Made by a program: the position numbers and the translations under genes | Notes under the pieces: model-generated | The model's input: only the letters and a program-made list of their open reading frames with translations | Database searches by the model: none | What the model was told of the DNA's origin: nothing | Part shown: one piece after another, positions 49,803 to 62,759 of the stretch | How the letters are laid out: each line of letters begins with the position of its first letter | How positions within the stretch are numbered: position 1 is the stretch's first letter | Assembly (NCBI GenBank): GCA_024349245.1 | Contig: JALDNG010000022.1 | Location: 5,542,001-5,606,000, forward strand | DNA from: Neodontobutis hainanensis | Taxonomy: Eukaryota > Chordata > Actinopteri > Gobiiformes > Odontobutidae | Length of the DNA: 64,000 nucleotides | Direction of reading: 5' to 3'

Positions 49803-50800
49803 AGTAATTTTAACCCCATCCATGTCTTGTCTAGTTTTTTGTAATATGATAAAGTGTAGTGTATACTGTCAGGATGGCTATACATATAATTTTGGTATGT
49901 ATCCTTACCCTTCTCAATTACTGAACTCAATCACATATATCATGTATTTTTTTATTGCCAAGCCTTTACAAGTTACAGGAGGCTTGCCCATCCCATCTGA
50001 CTTTCCATTATTTATTTTGTTTAACATGGACTGGCACAATCCCCAGACCAGTAGCCTACAGTGTAAGCAGGATGTGACCTTTCTCTTCACTAACCCCCTT
50101 CATGTTGACTGATTCTAATTCATATTTAAATTTCAAAACTGAAACTCAATTCAGCCACTTAAAGCCAGTTTATATAAACGTGGACGCTACTTTCACCTGA
50201 AACTGCCACTCCGACCTCTAGATGGCGTTGGCAGTTCACCAGCATTGTATTTCTTCACGCATAGAAAACAATAGCTGCCTAGGAAACGCCGTAGATTTGC
50301 TCTTTATCTCTAAAAATATAAAAGACTTGATTTAGAAAAAAAAATAAATAACAGGCGACTTACAGAGAGACCTTTACACAAAGTGAGACATTGTTTATCA
50401 CTATGACACACTTATGGGCGTCATTCCTTGGCAGCCACAGGTTTTCCCATGATGCTAATATAGGCTGCACATGCTACATACTTACTACCCCACGTTTTTC
50501 TGAATTAGCGAAGTGGTAACCATCTTTTGTCTGACCTCAGTCCATATGAATTATCTTGTGCATCAAAGTCCTTTTGGGAACATTGACGTCTTCTTCATGC
50601 CAACATAATTTGAGCCGATATGCACAGGTAATGTAGTAGTTCTTCTGTCAGTAGCCTATAGGTAATGTGCTTGATTTCCAACCCTTGTGTGTTTCTCCAT
50701 TCCATTTTTACCTCAAGGGATCCTTCCTCACCAAAGACGGATAGAAATGTTTTGGTGTGGGTATGAGGGAGAAGAAGTGTCAGTGGTGGGGGGATGCACC
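49803..50800. other. Spacer after gatad2a
   Basis: AT-rich and without exons. The only recognised feature is a CTCF-like motif at 50215-50227. Confidence 0.5.
50215..50227 (+). promoter_or_regulatory. CTCF-like motif
   Basis: CCTCTAGATGGCG fits the CTCF core with one mismatch (T for A at position 3). It lies between gatad2a and the right-hand desert, in plus orientation, opposite to the motifs at 14.6-14.7 kb. Confidence 0.35.
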
Positions 50801-50829
50801 CTGGACCACTGAGCGGCTATGATTGCTGC

Positions 50830-50960
50830 AGCCCGAGCCAATCAGCCAACAAGCAGCGAGCCTCCTGACTCTTAATTGGCTGGCTTTCCCAGTGAGCACA
50901 GCTGATACACAGAGCCAGCTGGTTTTATCAGAGACAGAGCCGGGTCCACAGTGGGGTACA
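50830..50960 (+). promoter_or_regulatory. Promoter-like segment with CCAAT boxes
   Basis: A direct CCAATCAG at about 50839 and an inverted ATTGGCTGG near 50875 are 40 bp apart in a locally GC-richer stretch, just upstream of the exon-like sequences at 51212-51403. NF-Y-type paired CCAAT boxes are typical of TATA-less promoters. No transcript evidence. Confidence 0.35.
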
Positions 50961-51211
50961 GTAACAGATGTAAAGAGGTACACAGGCGAGGCTCCAGTCT
51001 GTGTTTGTGTGTGCCAGCCTGTAATTACCCTCCAGGGTCTGATTCAGCCAAGAGCTAAAGAGAGGAAAAAGTGGGAGGCAGCTTATTCAGATTCTCAAAG
51101 AGTCACAGTGTGTTTATTGAATCAGGGAGAAGGAACGGAAGTGTCTTCTCCGGAGCTTAGCCCTGCTCATCCTTTTCTGGTGTTTTTCCGAATCGTGCTG
51201 GGTGAGAACAG

Positions 51212-51403
51212 ATGGACAAGATGAACCACAGCTCAGCAGAGGCAGACGGTGAGACTATAGAACCACTGCGATACCTCAGGTAGGCTCCTGCACCTCAAGT
51301 GTCTCCAACTACTACTCAGTGCTTCTTTGTGTTTTTACTTCTGCTACTCCAGGCAAAACATTCACACAGTTTTGTAGTGCGACTGAAGAGACAAGAGAAC
51401 CAG
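51212..51403 (+). CDS. Possible 5' coding exons of an unrecognised gene
   Basis: I do not recognise the product. An ATG at 51212 (second in-frame ATG at 51221) opens to a donor GACG|GTGAGA after 51248. A 51-nt segment at 51353-51403 has a good acceptor (CTACTCCAG) and donor (CCAG|GTATGT). Joined, they stay open for 29 codons, MDKMNHSSAEADG then KTFTQFCSATEETREP, to phase 1. Other donors exist after 51200 and 51279; the last gives a stop in the second exon. The rest of such a gene would lie beyond the window. Promoter-like CCAAT boxes lie 370 bp upstream. A chance arrangement is quite possible. Confidence 0.25.
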
Positions 51404-54240
51404 GTATGTTGTGATGATGAGAAATGGCTGTTCTCTACCACTGTCTGCTACTTGTCTGATATGACTTTTCTTAATGCTCCTTTCCTCTCCACTGAAGGCT
51501 TAAATTGAATTCGAAGCATGCTCCCTTATTAAATTAGGAGACCCATTTTTAATTTGGCGTCCTACAGCCCCATGTTACTATTTAAACTGAGCATTATCAG
51601 ATTTGTTTCCAACTGTACTGGGTGTGTAATCAGTTTTGTTATGCAGTCAGACATTTGCCTAAGGGCTGAATCCCTAACTCCGTTTACATGGTTATGTGGA
51701 AATCCTAGTGTGTCCTCATTTACATATAGTGCAGGCAGGTACCTTTCTGAAAATGCAAATGTGCACAAAAAGACCATGCACAAGGACAACTCTATTAGCA
51801 TCTACTTTAGATTCTAAAAGGCATGCACCTAGTTAATAGACCGTATTTATTCACTTTGAGTAAACTTGTAATCTTTTAATGCCCTCCCTAATTTACTAGA
51901 AAAATAAAAATAGTGGCACAGGTCAGCGGGAACTTCTATTTCCAAAAAGGACCTGCTTCTAACGTCATCGTGCCAGATACCACATTGTACTTTTAGAAAC
52001 CCAGTGTGCATTTTGCCACCATGAACTATAGCTGGCTAATAATGGCACACACCTCTAGATATATTGTACTGATCCATTACAATGGCGTATTTTATTGTGA
52101 TGGTAAACGCCTCGATGTTTCCTGGCAAAGCCGTTATTGTGCTGGGTTAATCCGCGGTAAATAGATTGCCATGTCAAATTGATAATGTGCCTAATATAGC
52201 CTGGATGGTTAAATGTTAATAAGGTGATTATTTATGTATTGTTTGTCTTAATAGTTCCCTATTTGTTCAAGGAATACAAGCATCTTGCATGTTTCTTTTG
52301 CTTTCTTTTCTACTGACTGCTCTTGGTGAGTTAACCGCTGCTTTGTAATCTCTATGTTATCACCATCATGTCAGTCAGTGCTCCCACCTATATATTAAAG
52401 TCTATTCCAGGAGCGCTTTTTCTAAAGTCTTCCTGCTAACATATATAATTACCCTCTTCCCACTGGCTGCGTTTGCATTCTTCTGCTTTTAATGTTGACA
52501 TGTGAAGCTGCTGGCAGATTAACTATCACCCAAGAGACTTTGCCCCAGCCCTCCCTTTCTCTCACATCCCTGCAGTCAGATTGAAGTGGCTTGGCAGACA
52601 ATTTAAAGAGTCAATTAAAGCTCCCAGTTTCATTTACTGGCATTACTGGGTATACACAACAAACTGTGCTTGTGCATATTTGCTTTTCTGTTTTAAACTC
52701 ATACGCGATCAGTCAATGCAAGAAGTTCCAAAACAATGACAAATTAGATGGTGCTAATTACTGTTGTTACCATAAACTCTATGATTAATACACAACACAT
52801 GCTTCAGCAGGGGGTAACATTATCTCCAAGACACCCTCGTGATAAAGCAGTTCAATAACTTGATATAATTATAGAGAAACCCGGACAAATGTGTTTCCCC
52901 GAGGCAAGAAGAAAGCTATTAAGTTATAGCAGCAGATTCTTAATACGAGACAATCCGGCTGTTTCTGTTTCAAATAATGGTTATCACTGCACATTGATCA
53001 AAACCTATTCTGGGCACAATTTATGTCTCTTGTTGCTGTGTGGTTCAAGTAACACATTAAAGCAACACATAGTAAGTCAAATGTTTCCCAGTGAGGATCA
53101 CAAACTTTAGCAGCAAGAAGGAGCAGAGGGTAAGGGTTGGCAGTAGTTAATAGTTTTTGACAAAAGCAAATCAGAGGGTTAACTTTGTCTTTGTTGGAGC
53201 AGAAAGCACTTGTGGTCATTATATGAACATCAACAGCCAGTGCTAATGCTGGTGTGTTCCCTTTACATTGTTTGTACTAAATTGCACTATACCAAAAACA
53301 CATTCAGGTAAGACTGGGTAACTTTTTATGAGGAATTACATGACCTCAAAACTTGCTCCATCAGCTCTCATTACTAAAATTCCTTTCATGATATTGTTGA
53401 TCATGACTTTTGTGCCATTTTGATATTAAAGTATACCATGAGACTAGTTATCATCCTATGCCTATCTCAACCTTTAATTTCCCATTAAAGCTGTACATTT
53501 TCTCAGTTCTAGACTTGTGAGTAATTAGGGAGTCCCACTTCAGGTCACCCTTTCTGTGCTCTGACATTGATAAATGGTCCGGCTCTTGAGCACACCTGAG
53601 TCCACTTGTACTGAGGTATTCTTGCTTCTGTCTGCGTGCCTTGTGTGTCATTCTGATTGCTGCTCTGCTTACCTGTCAGTCCGCTGTGAGAACTGTCAAG
53701 CTGTGCCACTCTCAGATTTCCTTCACCCTGGCGATTCTGCTTCTAGAGCTTATTGTTATTCTTCCGGCCTGCCTTCCTTGCTTTAGCCCCCAGTCTAATT
53801 TTCCTGGTTGACAGCTTTATTTGTAGGCCAAATGGATGATTAAGGCAGAGAGACTAAACAAAGCTTTGACGTGATTTGTTGCCAATCATTGTTTGACCAT
53901 AATTCTCCTTCTCCTATTCAAGTCAGATTTAAGTGCACTCTGCAAAGCATGTCTGGGGAAAGTGGGATTGAGGACAGAGCGAGATGGATAAGGGTACGTG
54001 TCGGTGGCCATGGCTTTAACTGAATTACAGGATCAGCATTAAGTGTACTGCTGTTCCAGGAATGGGAAGCATTCTTCATTGTATAGCTGTAAATACCAGA
54101 TAACAGAATCGGGCTGGACTGGCAGCTCAGAGTGCCAAAACAACTTCAGAGTGTAATTCAGTGAAGAATCTGTGTACATTATTATGTGACTTCCACTTTA
54201 TGCATTCTTTCCGGGCCGACAGACACACACTAGCAGGCGA
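51404..54240. other. Right desert, first part
   Basis: No supported exon. The block at 51880-52260 is strongly element-like; the rest is AT-rich with short chance frames. Confidence 0.55.
51880..52260. promoter_or_regulatory. Conserved-element-like block
   Basis: About 380 bp of non-repetitive sequence with many short AT-rich cores, including GGTTAATCCGCGG around 52146, which contains the TAATCC site of OTX/PITX-type homeodomains. All frames are closed. It is one of the best enhancer-like stretches of the window by texture. Confidence 0.4.
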
Positions 54241-54244
54241 CCAT

Positions 54245-54960
54245 CCACATGCTGTTGTCTAAGCAGAGATGCCCAGACTTCTCCAGCTCCTCTGTGGAAA
54301 TACCAAGACGTGTTCTTCTGTATGAAAGGCCCGGTAAATACTGGGCTATGCCTTGCAGGCATTGCTCATCTTCTTTACCAGAACACACCAGTACAATAAC
54401 CACATTGTTGCAGCCTCTCCCATTCTTTTCTTTCCCTCACTCGTGAACAGAACAGGTGCCGATTGTCATCCCAGCCACATCACATTCGGCAGCAAACCGT
54501 CCCCGTGCACACAGAAGGTCTTGGTTCAATGAAGGTAACAGGACAATATCATCCGGAAAAAGCTGAGATGAGAGCCTGTGGTCCCCAAAACCATAATCCT
54601 TCCTGTCCCTGTCTGCGCCCTAGAATTTCAATCCATAAACATAATGAACAGATTAGGTGGTAGGTCTTGCTGGAGTCCAACATTCACCAGAGTTAGGCCT
54701 GACATACTTACTGGACTAACTTCCTGCTTTGCTTGTACAGAGACAAAACAGCCCTTAGCACAGAATGCCACACATGGCCCCGTCCAGTGTCTTTTCCAGA
54801 TCCACAAACCACATGTCGACTGCTTGGGCAAAGTCCCCTCTGGCACCCTAGAGAGAGTAAAGAGCTGGTTCAGTCTTCAAAAACTAGGACAACCATTGTT
54901 CCACCTGAATCCAATGTTCTCCTCTCTGGTAACCTGGCATAGACTTGGAAACAAACAAAT
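54245..54960 (-). pseudogene. Decayed LINE reverse transcriptase
   Basis: On the minus strand, scattered frames give the landmarks of a fish non-LTR retrotransposon RT: VDLEKTLD (motif A type) near 54805, VGLQQDLPPNLF followed by FMD (motif B) near 54650-54700, and LFPDDIVLL, a damaged form of the FADD catalytic box, near 54550. A C-terminal-type EELEKSGH piece lies near 54290. Stops, frameshifts and a missing stretch between the catalytic and C-terminal parts show it is dead. The clade is not determined. The 139-codon plus-strand frame over it is its antisense shadow. Confidence 0.75.
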
Positions 54961-57900
54961 AACAAACTGTACATTATTGCTCTGTTTCAGAAGATGAGAC
55001 GTATAGCAAGCTTATTAACCGTCATATTCCCTAATGTGGGGGATGATTGACAGTGTGCTCCTGGGCTGCTGGCTTGAATAAATAATAAACTTCTCCAAAC
55101 TAATCTCTCTTTAATAAAAGTTAATGAGTGGAAAGGTCAGAAACACTTTGCTGCTGACTGATGTTACAGAGTGGGTTAGGTTTGTTCATATGTATTTGTA
55201 CAAAGGCATCCTTCAAACAGCAGCGTTCAACCAGTGGAGCATATTTGGTAAATTTTAATAGCTAGTCTTTCTCCTGCATCCTTGGAAACCTACCCTGAGT
55301 GTTTTTACTTTCTTTCTTACTGGCCACCCCAGTCTCTTTTCTCTGACTATTTCTCTTCCGCATGACTTTCATCATGCTGCTCTTTTCAAACAGTCATCCA
55401 TAGCCCCTATTTTAAGCACACAGAAATGGAGGAGGTAGTTAGTAGAGTGGAGAGCTGCTCTGTGGGAAACGTGGTCCTTTGTGGTTCTCTTCCCACTAAA
55501 CCGGGACTTGTATTAGTTTTTTTTTCATGCCTTTTGTAATGAAGCACATATGGTTATATGCAGTGGATAATGAGATAAATATGGATGTCTGTAAACACAC
55601 ATCAGCCTGTGTGTACCTCCAATTTAAATGGCCCTGACTCATCAGAAACGCACTGAAACAAATGGAAGCTAATGGCTGCCCCGAAGACAGGAAAACATTC
55701 ATCAATAGAGAAGTCTATAATGCTTTTCAATGCAGGGATTTAAACACACTGAGATGATTCCATGTTTGTGATTATTTATGTTTAAGCCACAATACAATAA
55801 GCTCTTTTTGTTTTAAATCAAGCATCCAATTATGCTTTTGAAGGCAAGGAATCAACTATTTTACAGCTATATTGGCTTGTTTGACATTTGACAAATTTCA
55901 TTTTGGTTTTATTTGACAAATGATATGAGGAAATGAGCACTTGCGATCACCTAATGTGTCTAAAACTCTCAACAGCAACAGTAGATTTATTTCAAGTCAA
56001 ACAGAGCACAACTATTATTAGCGACAAGCCATTATTTCCTTTGGCAGGTTCACAGTGCGCCTCAATTAACTACTGTTATTTAAACTGATGGCTGCATTTA
56101 AACTTGATCTTTTGATATTGCATTTAAGTTCATTGTTACAGCATTCCATGTGTTCCATTATGAAAGAAAGGTACACCATCATTTTTGGCTGATGAGGAAA
56201 ATGTTTTGACACAAAACATATATCCCAGGTTGTCAAGCCTCTTTGCTTCTCCATTTTATTCTGAGATGTATAGCATTCTTTGTGCTCCTTTGCCTTATGG
56301 AGGGAATTTATCTCCCCAATATCCCCTTAATCAGCCTTGTGCCCCATTTGTGCTCCACGAGTGATGCATAGGCAAGCCACTGTTTCCCTTTATGTTGCAC
56401 GCTGATACACTTCCAGTGTGATGCATTATGTACAGGCTACACAAACTCTGGGCAATATGGTCCAGCCCTACAATATATATATTATTGTATTATTTTATTA
56501 AGAGTGTAAGAGTGTTTTTTATATATATATTTTTTGTTTGTTTCTTGATATCTGACCTAAGAAAGCTATTAAAAGAGTGTTTTTAATCAAATAAATTTTT
56601 TGTTCACTGTCAACACAAAACAACAATATCAGCGGAGCAGCTGGCAATGTACATCATCCTCATTGTGTGCCCACATAAAAGTCCACAGACACTGCACTAT
56701 TTGTTACTGGAGAATCAAATTAATTTGATTTTGTTGCTGAGCCCTAGGCCAGAGTTCTATCTTTTGATTCATCTTCTGTGGCTATAAAGGTGAAAAGGTG
56801 AATTTGAAATTGCTTCTAGTGAATGTCCCAAAGTGAGAGTGCAAGTAATTGGCCATTGTCCAGGGTGTACCCCATCTCAGGCCCAAGTAGATAAGAAATA
56901 AAAGAAAGCTGAACTAACACAACTCCCATGTTGGCATTGCATTTTGGACGTGAAAAAGAAATCCCACAACAAAACGTCAGCATAAAAGGGACATATACCG
57001 AGAAATGTTTATGTAATGGTTTATGTATTTTTGTGTGGCTTATATTCACTGCTTTGTGTTCAGGTTACCATATTTTTAAATGTTTATTAAAAAAAGGAAT
57101 TGACCAATTGCAATCATCTTTGTTAATGGTATGTCAGTGTTCTGCTTGGGGTACAGTCTTTGGTGCGGCACAGCCTTTGCCAGAGGGTGTGCGTTTTAAT
57201 GTGTTTTGACAGAAATCCTTATCATCCTGCCTCAATCCTCTGAATAATTTGTTTACGAAGCTACATTTTAGAAAAGCTGGCAGGCATGACAGAGGCCGAG
57301 GGAGAGAGGGGGAAGTGAATGGGATCATAAGAGATGGCTGTGCTTGTGTTTTAGAGATAAAGGTGTGTGTGACACATGAGTGGACAATATACTGTATATT
57401 TGTCCCTTGGTTGTTCTTGTTTGGAGCATTTGTTGCTGAGATCTCCAGGGTTTTGTTTGTAATGCCTGTGAGAAAGTCATTGGTGCACCATATCAAGACT
57501 TAAGCACAGTGTTGCTTTACATTATTGATTTCATTAGCAAGTCAATGTGGGCAATCTATTATGACAATAGGCTGTTGACCTATTTGTTGCTTACCCTAGG
57601 CTATACATGGCTAAAGCTTACAATGATAGATTATTGGATAGATTTTTTTTGGTGTGAGCACTGCTGTTGCAACACAGTGAGACTGATGAGGCTACAGAAC
57701 TTCATTGATCAGGAGATTTTTCCCCAACACTCGTGTCCGTCAGTGAGTAGACCGCAGAAATCTTGTGATGACAAGTTCTTGCTTCAAATAGGTCAAATAT
57801 GTACATGCACAACTTTGCAGCATAGATCAAAGAGAGATCAGCTCACACTATCTTGTCTTGTTAACACTTTTATCTAGAAGTGACCCATTTTCAATGAACT

Positions 57901-58420
57901 ACATTTTTAATATGATTTCATGTAATCGGTACATAATGGGACTGACTCTCAGGACAGTTGTCAGATGGACTTTTCTCAATTGCCTTCAATTAAGTACCAT
58001 CCCTAATTCATTTACAATAACCAACAATAAAAACATCTTAGTGTCTTTGAGCTAAGCTTAGATTGTCACCTGAACCAGTTTGTTGTGAGTTAACTTTCAG
58101 AGCAGCAATACGTACAGGAAACCTACAAATATTGTTAACTGTTAATTCCCAGCTTTCTGATCTGAACTGTTTGAATTCAGACAACAGCAAACTCAGTTTT
58201 CTACTTTTTTTTTAGTGCTTTTAGTCACCCAAACTTCTTCAGATAATAAGCCACGTTGAGTGATAGCAACAACATGCCCTTTCTTATGGAAACTAGAAAC
58301 CTGGCTGCTCTCTAGCACTGCTGCTCTTAACAAATCAAGAAGCCATATTATATTACAAGTGTGCTTTTAAATGTGCTTTTATTGATTCACTAAATTTTAA
58401 AAGCAAACTTAGCAGAACAT
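54961..58420. other. Right desert, middle part
   Basis: AT-rich, no exon recognised. Contains a SINE scrap at 56848-56892 and short TA runs near 56475 and 56520. Confidence 0.5.
56848..56892 (+). mobile_element. SINE fragment
   Basis: CCAGGGTGTACCCCATCTCA matches the body of the SINE at 36125-36515 (there on the minus strand). Only about 45 bp remain. Confidence 0.6.
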
Positions 58421-58720
58421 GAGCAATTGGAGCCTTGAACATATCTCAGCGGCGCTGTTAAATATAGACAGCTTTTTCAGCCTGGCATCACACTGACAGG
58501 CCGCTCAAACTTAACATTAAAATGGCCTGTAATTACATTCAGTATAATTAAGCTGTCTCTGATTGGTAACATGCGCTAACTACAACAGGTACAGTATGTT
58601 TTCATTAATGGCACCTTTCACAATAAAATTTCATCTTGTAAATTGTCGCCCTTAAATGACTCATTTCCAGACCTCCGCAGGCGACTTGCTGACAGGGGTC
58701 AAGGATACTTTGAAGAATGG
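58420..58720. promoter_or_regulatory. Conserved-element-like block
   Basis: About 300 bp of balanced sequence with TAATTA-type cores (58529-58551) and an ATGACTCA AP-1-like site at about 58657-58664. No open frame across it. Inferred element. Confidence 0.35.
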
Positions 58721-59241
58721 GAAAGGGAATAAAGGCAAAGCCTACTGGTAACTCGCAGTAGAAAATCAATGTGCAGGGAATCAGAGGGTGGATGCATGGA
58801 GGGGTGTACATGGAACTAAACACACTGAAGTGAAAACAAAAAGGGAAAGGGAGTGGGAAGAACCACTAAAACAAAACAAAACAAAAATAATTCCAGTGGG
58901 GAGTGATTGAATATGGCACTCACTTCTGTCAGCTATTACCACTTGTCATTCATCTTAGCTTTGTTCCAGTTTCCATAGAAACCAAGCAGCACTACACCTG
59001 AGCGGGAGATATTTGTGGACAGAAAGTCATGTCTAGTTGATTTGATTGCCAGAGACGAAAACATGGCAGTATGTAATAAAATTGCCCTTTGGGAGCATAA
59101 ACTTGGAGGTGCATGATGGGAAATTAATTAGCAGAAAGGAAACAGTGGGCTTAGGACAGTGTTAGAAATAGATTTGTTGTATAAATTCACTTGTAACCAT
59201 GGACTTGGTGTAATTAGTCTGTGTCTTCATTTTAATGCTGC

Positions 59242-59400
59242 TTCATTTTTGGCGGCATGGTGGTTAGCTCACAGCAAAGAAGGTCCTTGGTTCGATTCCC
59301 ATCCAGTGGCAGGGCCTTTCTGTGTTGAGTTTGCATGTTCTCTGTGTGTCTGAGTAAGTTTCCTCTGCCTGCTCTGGTTTCCCCTACCACCAAAAACATG
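59242..59400 (+). mobile_element. tRNA-headed SINE, truncated
   Basis: Same family as 36125-36515 but on the plus strand. It starts GGCGGCATGGTGGTTAGC and keeps a clean pol III B-box, GGTTCGATTCC at 59289-59299. The body stops after about 160 bp. Confidence 0.75.
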
Positions 59401-60109
59401 TACATGATAGAACTATGATAGAAATTAACTGTTAAACTGTAATCTGGTACAAGCATGTACATTGTATGCTGTCCTAAAAAAAAAATAAATAATAATTTAT
59501 TGTTTATCTGATAAGGCTTTATGATACCATTTTTGTCACTGATGGCAAATATGACACACAATATGCTCTTATGTAAAAAAACAGAAAGACTAAGAACAGG
59601 GGTTTAAGAGTAAAATGTTTGGATTCATTCAAAAAGTAAATCCTTTCTTTGTACTTTCTCATTACTTTATCTCACAGCTTGTTGCTCTATTTTTCCGTAT
59701 TCTTGTGGCTTCCAGAAAGAACATTGTATATTCTCCCTCAGGTGTTTTTCATGCGTTTGTGCGTCCTTCTGTCTGCGTCCACAACTTCGGTCAATTGCTC
59801 AGAGTCACAAAGACTTCCCCAATTTTGAGTAATTGGGTTCAGTGTCTCGCTCTGCTGCGTTCTGATTGTGCTTTGTTTCCCATTGCTGGCTACTGTGCAG
59901 TCATGGTGGCATTATGTAAATCGTACCATCTTTTAAATAGTGTTGTCTCGAATTGTTGTTGTTGCTTATGACTTCCTTTCTATTAACCAAAGGATTATGT
60001 GAACAGTAATGACAGCCGACTGAAAATAAGACTTTGAGTAAGAATGGTAATGCATTCAGTTTGACTTATGGTGTATTTTCTGCACGGATTATAATTATTA
60101 TTATTATAA

Positions 60110-60330
60110 AATGCATCGGAGCAGTCTAACAAAGCTTCAGTTTACAGAAAAAGACAATAATTACTGTGTCCAGTGCAGACCACCCAACGTAGTATTAGTT
60201 CTATTTGTGGCTCCTGTAACGAGAGCATTAGGAGAAGTGCTGGAGAATTCGCTGCTCTTTGATGGACATTTGTTAAGGTCAGACTCCCCTGGGGCTCGTG
60301 AGCCGGCAGGTTAATGGTGATGTAGGGAGA
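60110..60330. promoter_or_regulatory. Conserved-element-like block
   Basis: Mixed, non-repetitive sequence with a CTTTGATG site resembling TCF/LEF targets. Inferred from texture only. Confidence 0.25.
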
Positions 60331-61479
60331 GAAGAATGCAGTGAGAAAGACGATTACCTGGAGAGCACACGCACGCTTCAAAACACAAGTGTTTACTCAG
60401 GGATAGCACATCACATTAGAGGGAGGCAGTTATTTTTGGAGATCTGGTTATATCAGCTCTCATCTGATCATGCGTTTCAATATGTCTTCTTCCTACTGGA
60501 ACATGTGCAGCCAGCTCAACTCGTATTCACACACGCCCTCCTGAGGCTGCTTCAGATCAGTTCTCCAGCCTATTTCATATGTAATATTTTTTTTTTTTTT
60601 TGCCTGCAATTACACTTTCTTTGCCTTTATATTTTGATGATGAAGAGATGCGAAAAGATTGATACATGTGACCCAGGGCACTTCCGAGTGGGTCCTCTGA
60701 TCTCTCTCTTAGAACAGTAATAATAAAATGCATTTAGAACGTTCACACATTGTACATTTAAGTTAGTCTCTTTAGATATAAATAATTTTCCCTGCTGATT
60801 AGTGTTAGGTCTGAAGGGGGACAATGATTTTATGCCTTACATTTTGCTACCGGCTAAAAATTTGATTGTTGTAATTCAAACTACAGCAGCGTCTAAAGAC
60901 CAAAACCCAAACCACTGGAGAACTCAAACTATGGAAGCCTATGGGGGTCAAACTCAAGTTATAACCTCAAAACTGAAACTAAAGCAGCACAATAAGGTCA
61001 AAACCAGAGAAGCTTCGAGGGGCTCACATCTACAGAAGCCTTAAATGGATGCTCTAGCTTCCATTCACCCATTCTCACACATCCATACGTTGCATTATTA
61101 TTATTTTTTTTATGACATTTTGATATTTTAACCGTTTTTTCAGGTCAGCAAACTACTCTGTAAAGGGGTATTAATTCCATTTTGCTAGCAGCTAAAAACT
61201 CAATAAAAACATGAATCAGTTTATGAATTCTGTCATGTTCATAAATACAAAATATAAAGCTTGTGTGTCTACAGGGTGGATGGTTGACAGAATGTGGGTA
61301 ATTTCTCTGGAGAACAACAAAGCCAAGAAACCGTTATTAAATCTACATGACATTAATATTGGCTGCATCACCGCAAAATCCCAATAGGATTGAATTATCT
61401 CTTCCAACAATGTTAATGCATTACATTACAAGGCTTATAATGTAGTCTAAAGATTGTCATTATAAAGAGGAAGTGTCTT

Positions 61480-61700
61480 CATAATCCCAGTTACACGATG
61501 CCTTCTTCTCTGTTCATTAAAAGCATTGCCATCACATCAATGTTGATATGGTGGCGTAAACAGCCACAAACAAAATACGCAATCAGTAGGTCATTCTAAT
61601 TATTTATACCAAATTTCCTTTTGTTAAAGTCCTCTACTTGACCCATGTCATCCCGCCTTCACTTTTTCCAGTTGATTAAGAGTGCCGTTTTAGAGGCTGG
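61480..61700. promoter_or_regulatory. Conserved-element-like block
   Basis: Non-repetitive sequence with TAATTATTTATA and TTGATTAAG homeodomain-like cores. No coding support. Confidence 0.3.
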
Positions 61701-62164
61701 CCGTGATGTGAGCATGCAGCAGTGAACACAGTTTGTAAAATGTGTCTTTTGTTACATTTCAAACCCAGATGTGCATCTACTGATAAGTGCATGATTGTGC
61801 TGAGATTTTATTTATTGTTTCAGATTTAAACAGGACATGTCTGTAGATGGATGCAGACGTGTGTGTATTTTGTAAAGTTGCTTGTTGATTGATTAAGGTT
61901 CGCAACTTGCATGCCGATAAACTCTTGCTTCATATGTAGCCGGTATAGTGAATAATTATCATGGTTGCATTACTCGCCTTAAATCATTGTTGTATGGTTA
62001 ATCATTATTAACAGAATAAACTGTACTTATAGATTTCAAACAGAGAATAGGCTGCATATGGACTGCAAAACAAAACATGTGTAAGATGTTATATTGTAAA
62101 TGTAATCATTAAAGATTAATTTAATGTATAAATAATATAACATGATCCCCTTTTTTTATTCTCT

Positions 62165-62300
62165 CAAATACATATGAATAATAGCTTTTAAATACAAGGC
62201 TGGGGGATGCTCTACGTATATGGGTGCCATGGATTCCTGCGTCATGGCAACAGCATCTGCCGTGTTAGTCACTAATCTCTGAGCATTTCATACATAGTAC
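62165..62300. promoter_or_regulatory. Element-like block with RFX half-site
   Basis: GTCATGGCAACAGC around 62242 contains an RFX X-box half-site (read in reverse, GTTGCCATGAC). The surrounding sequence is balanced and non-repetitive. Confidence 0.3.
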
Positions 62301-62759
62301 ATATGGGCACATTAATGCATGATGACTGTCCACCTACTCCTTGAGAGTTCATACTTATTCTTTATAAATCAATATTTATGTGCTTACCATTTAATGTACT
62401 GTACACACGCCTTTACAACTCGTCACCTCGCCCTGGCAATTTACGGCCTCTAGGCTTGTGTTGTGTTGCCTTGTTCATTTGGGAATGGCACAAATTGGAC
62501 AAAAAACTGTCACAATCCAGCTGGGTATGTCATCTGTTCCAAATGAAGAATGCTTTGATGTTGACTCATTTTTCTGTTTGTGCAAACAAGCAGCACAAAG
62601 CTGACACTTACAATCCCTCAGATCATTTGCCACAATTATTTCTTGCCATAATCCATTTTACTGCACTCTTGCTTTTCAGTCTTACACTTAGGCAGCTCAA
62701 AAAGATTTCAAGGTAAATGCGTACCTCCAAAATAAATAAATATTTGAAATAAACCCAGT

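Noticed and set aside
54578..54997. A 139-codon plus-strand frame
   Set aside because: It is antisense to the LINE reverse transcriptase fossil.
60880..61045. Possible degenerate minisatellite with TCAAAACC-like words
   Set aside because: No stable period could be fixed by eye; the words recur irregularly and may be chance in A-rich sequence.
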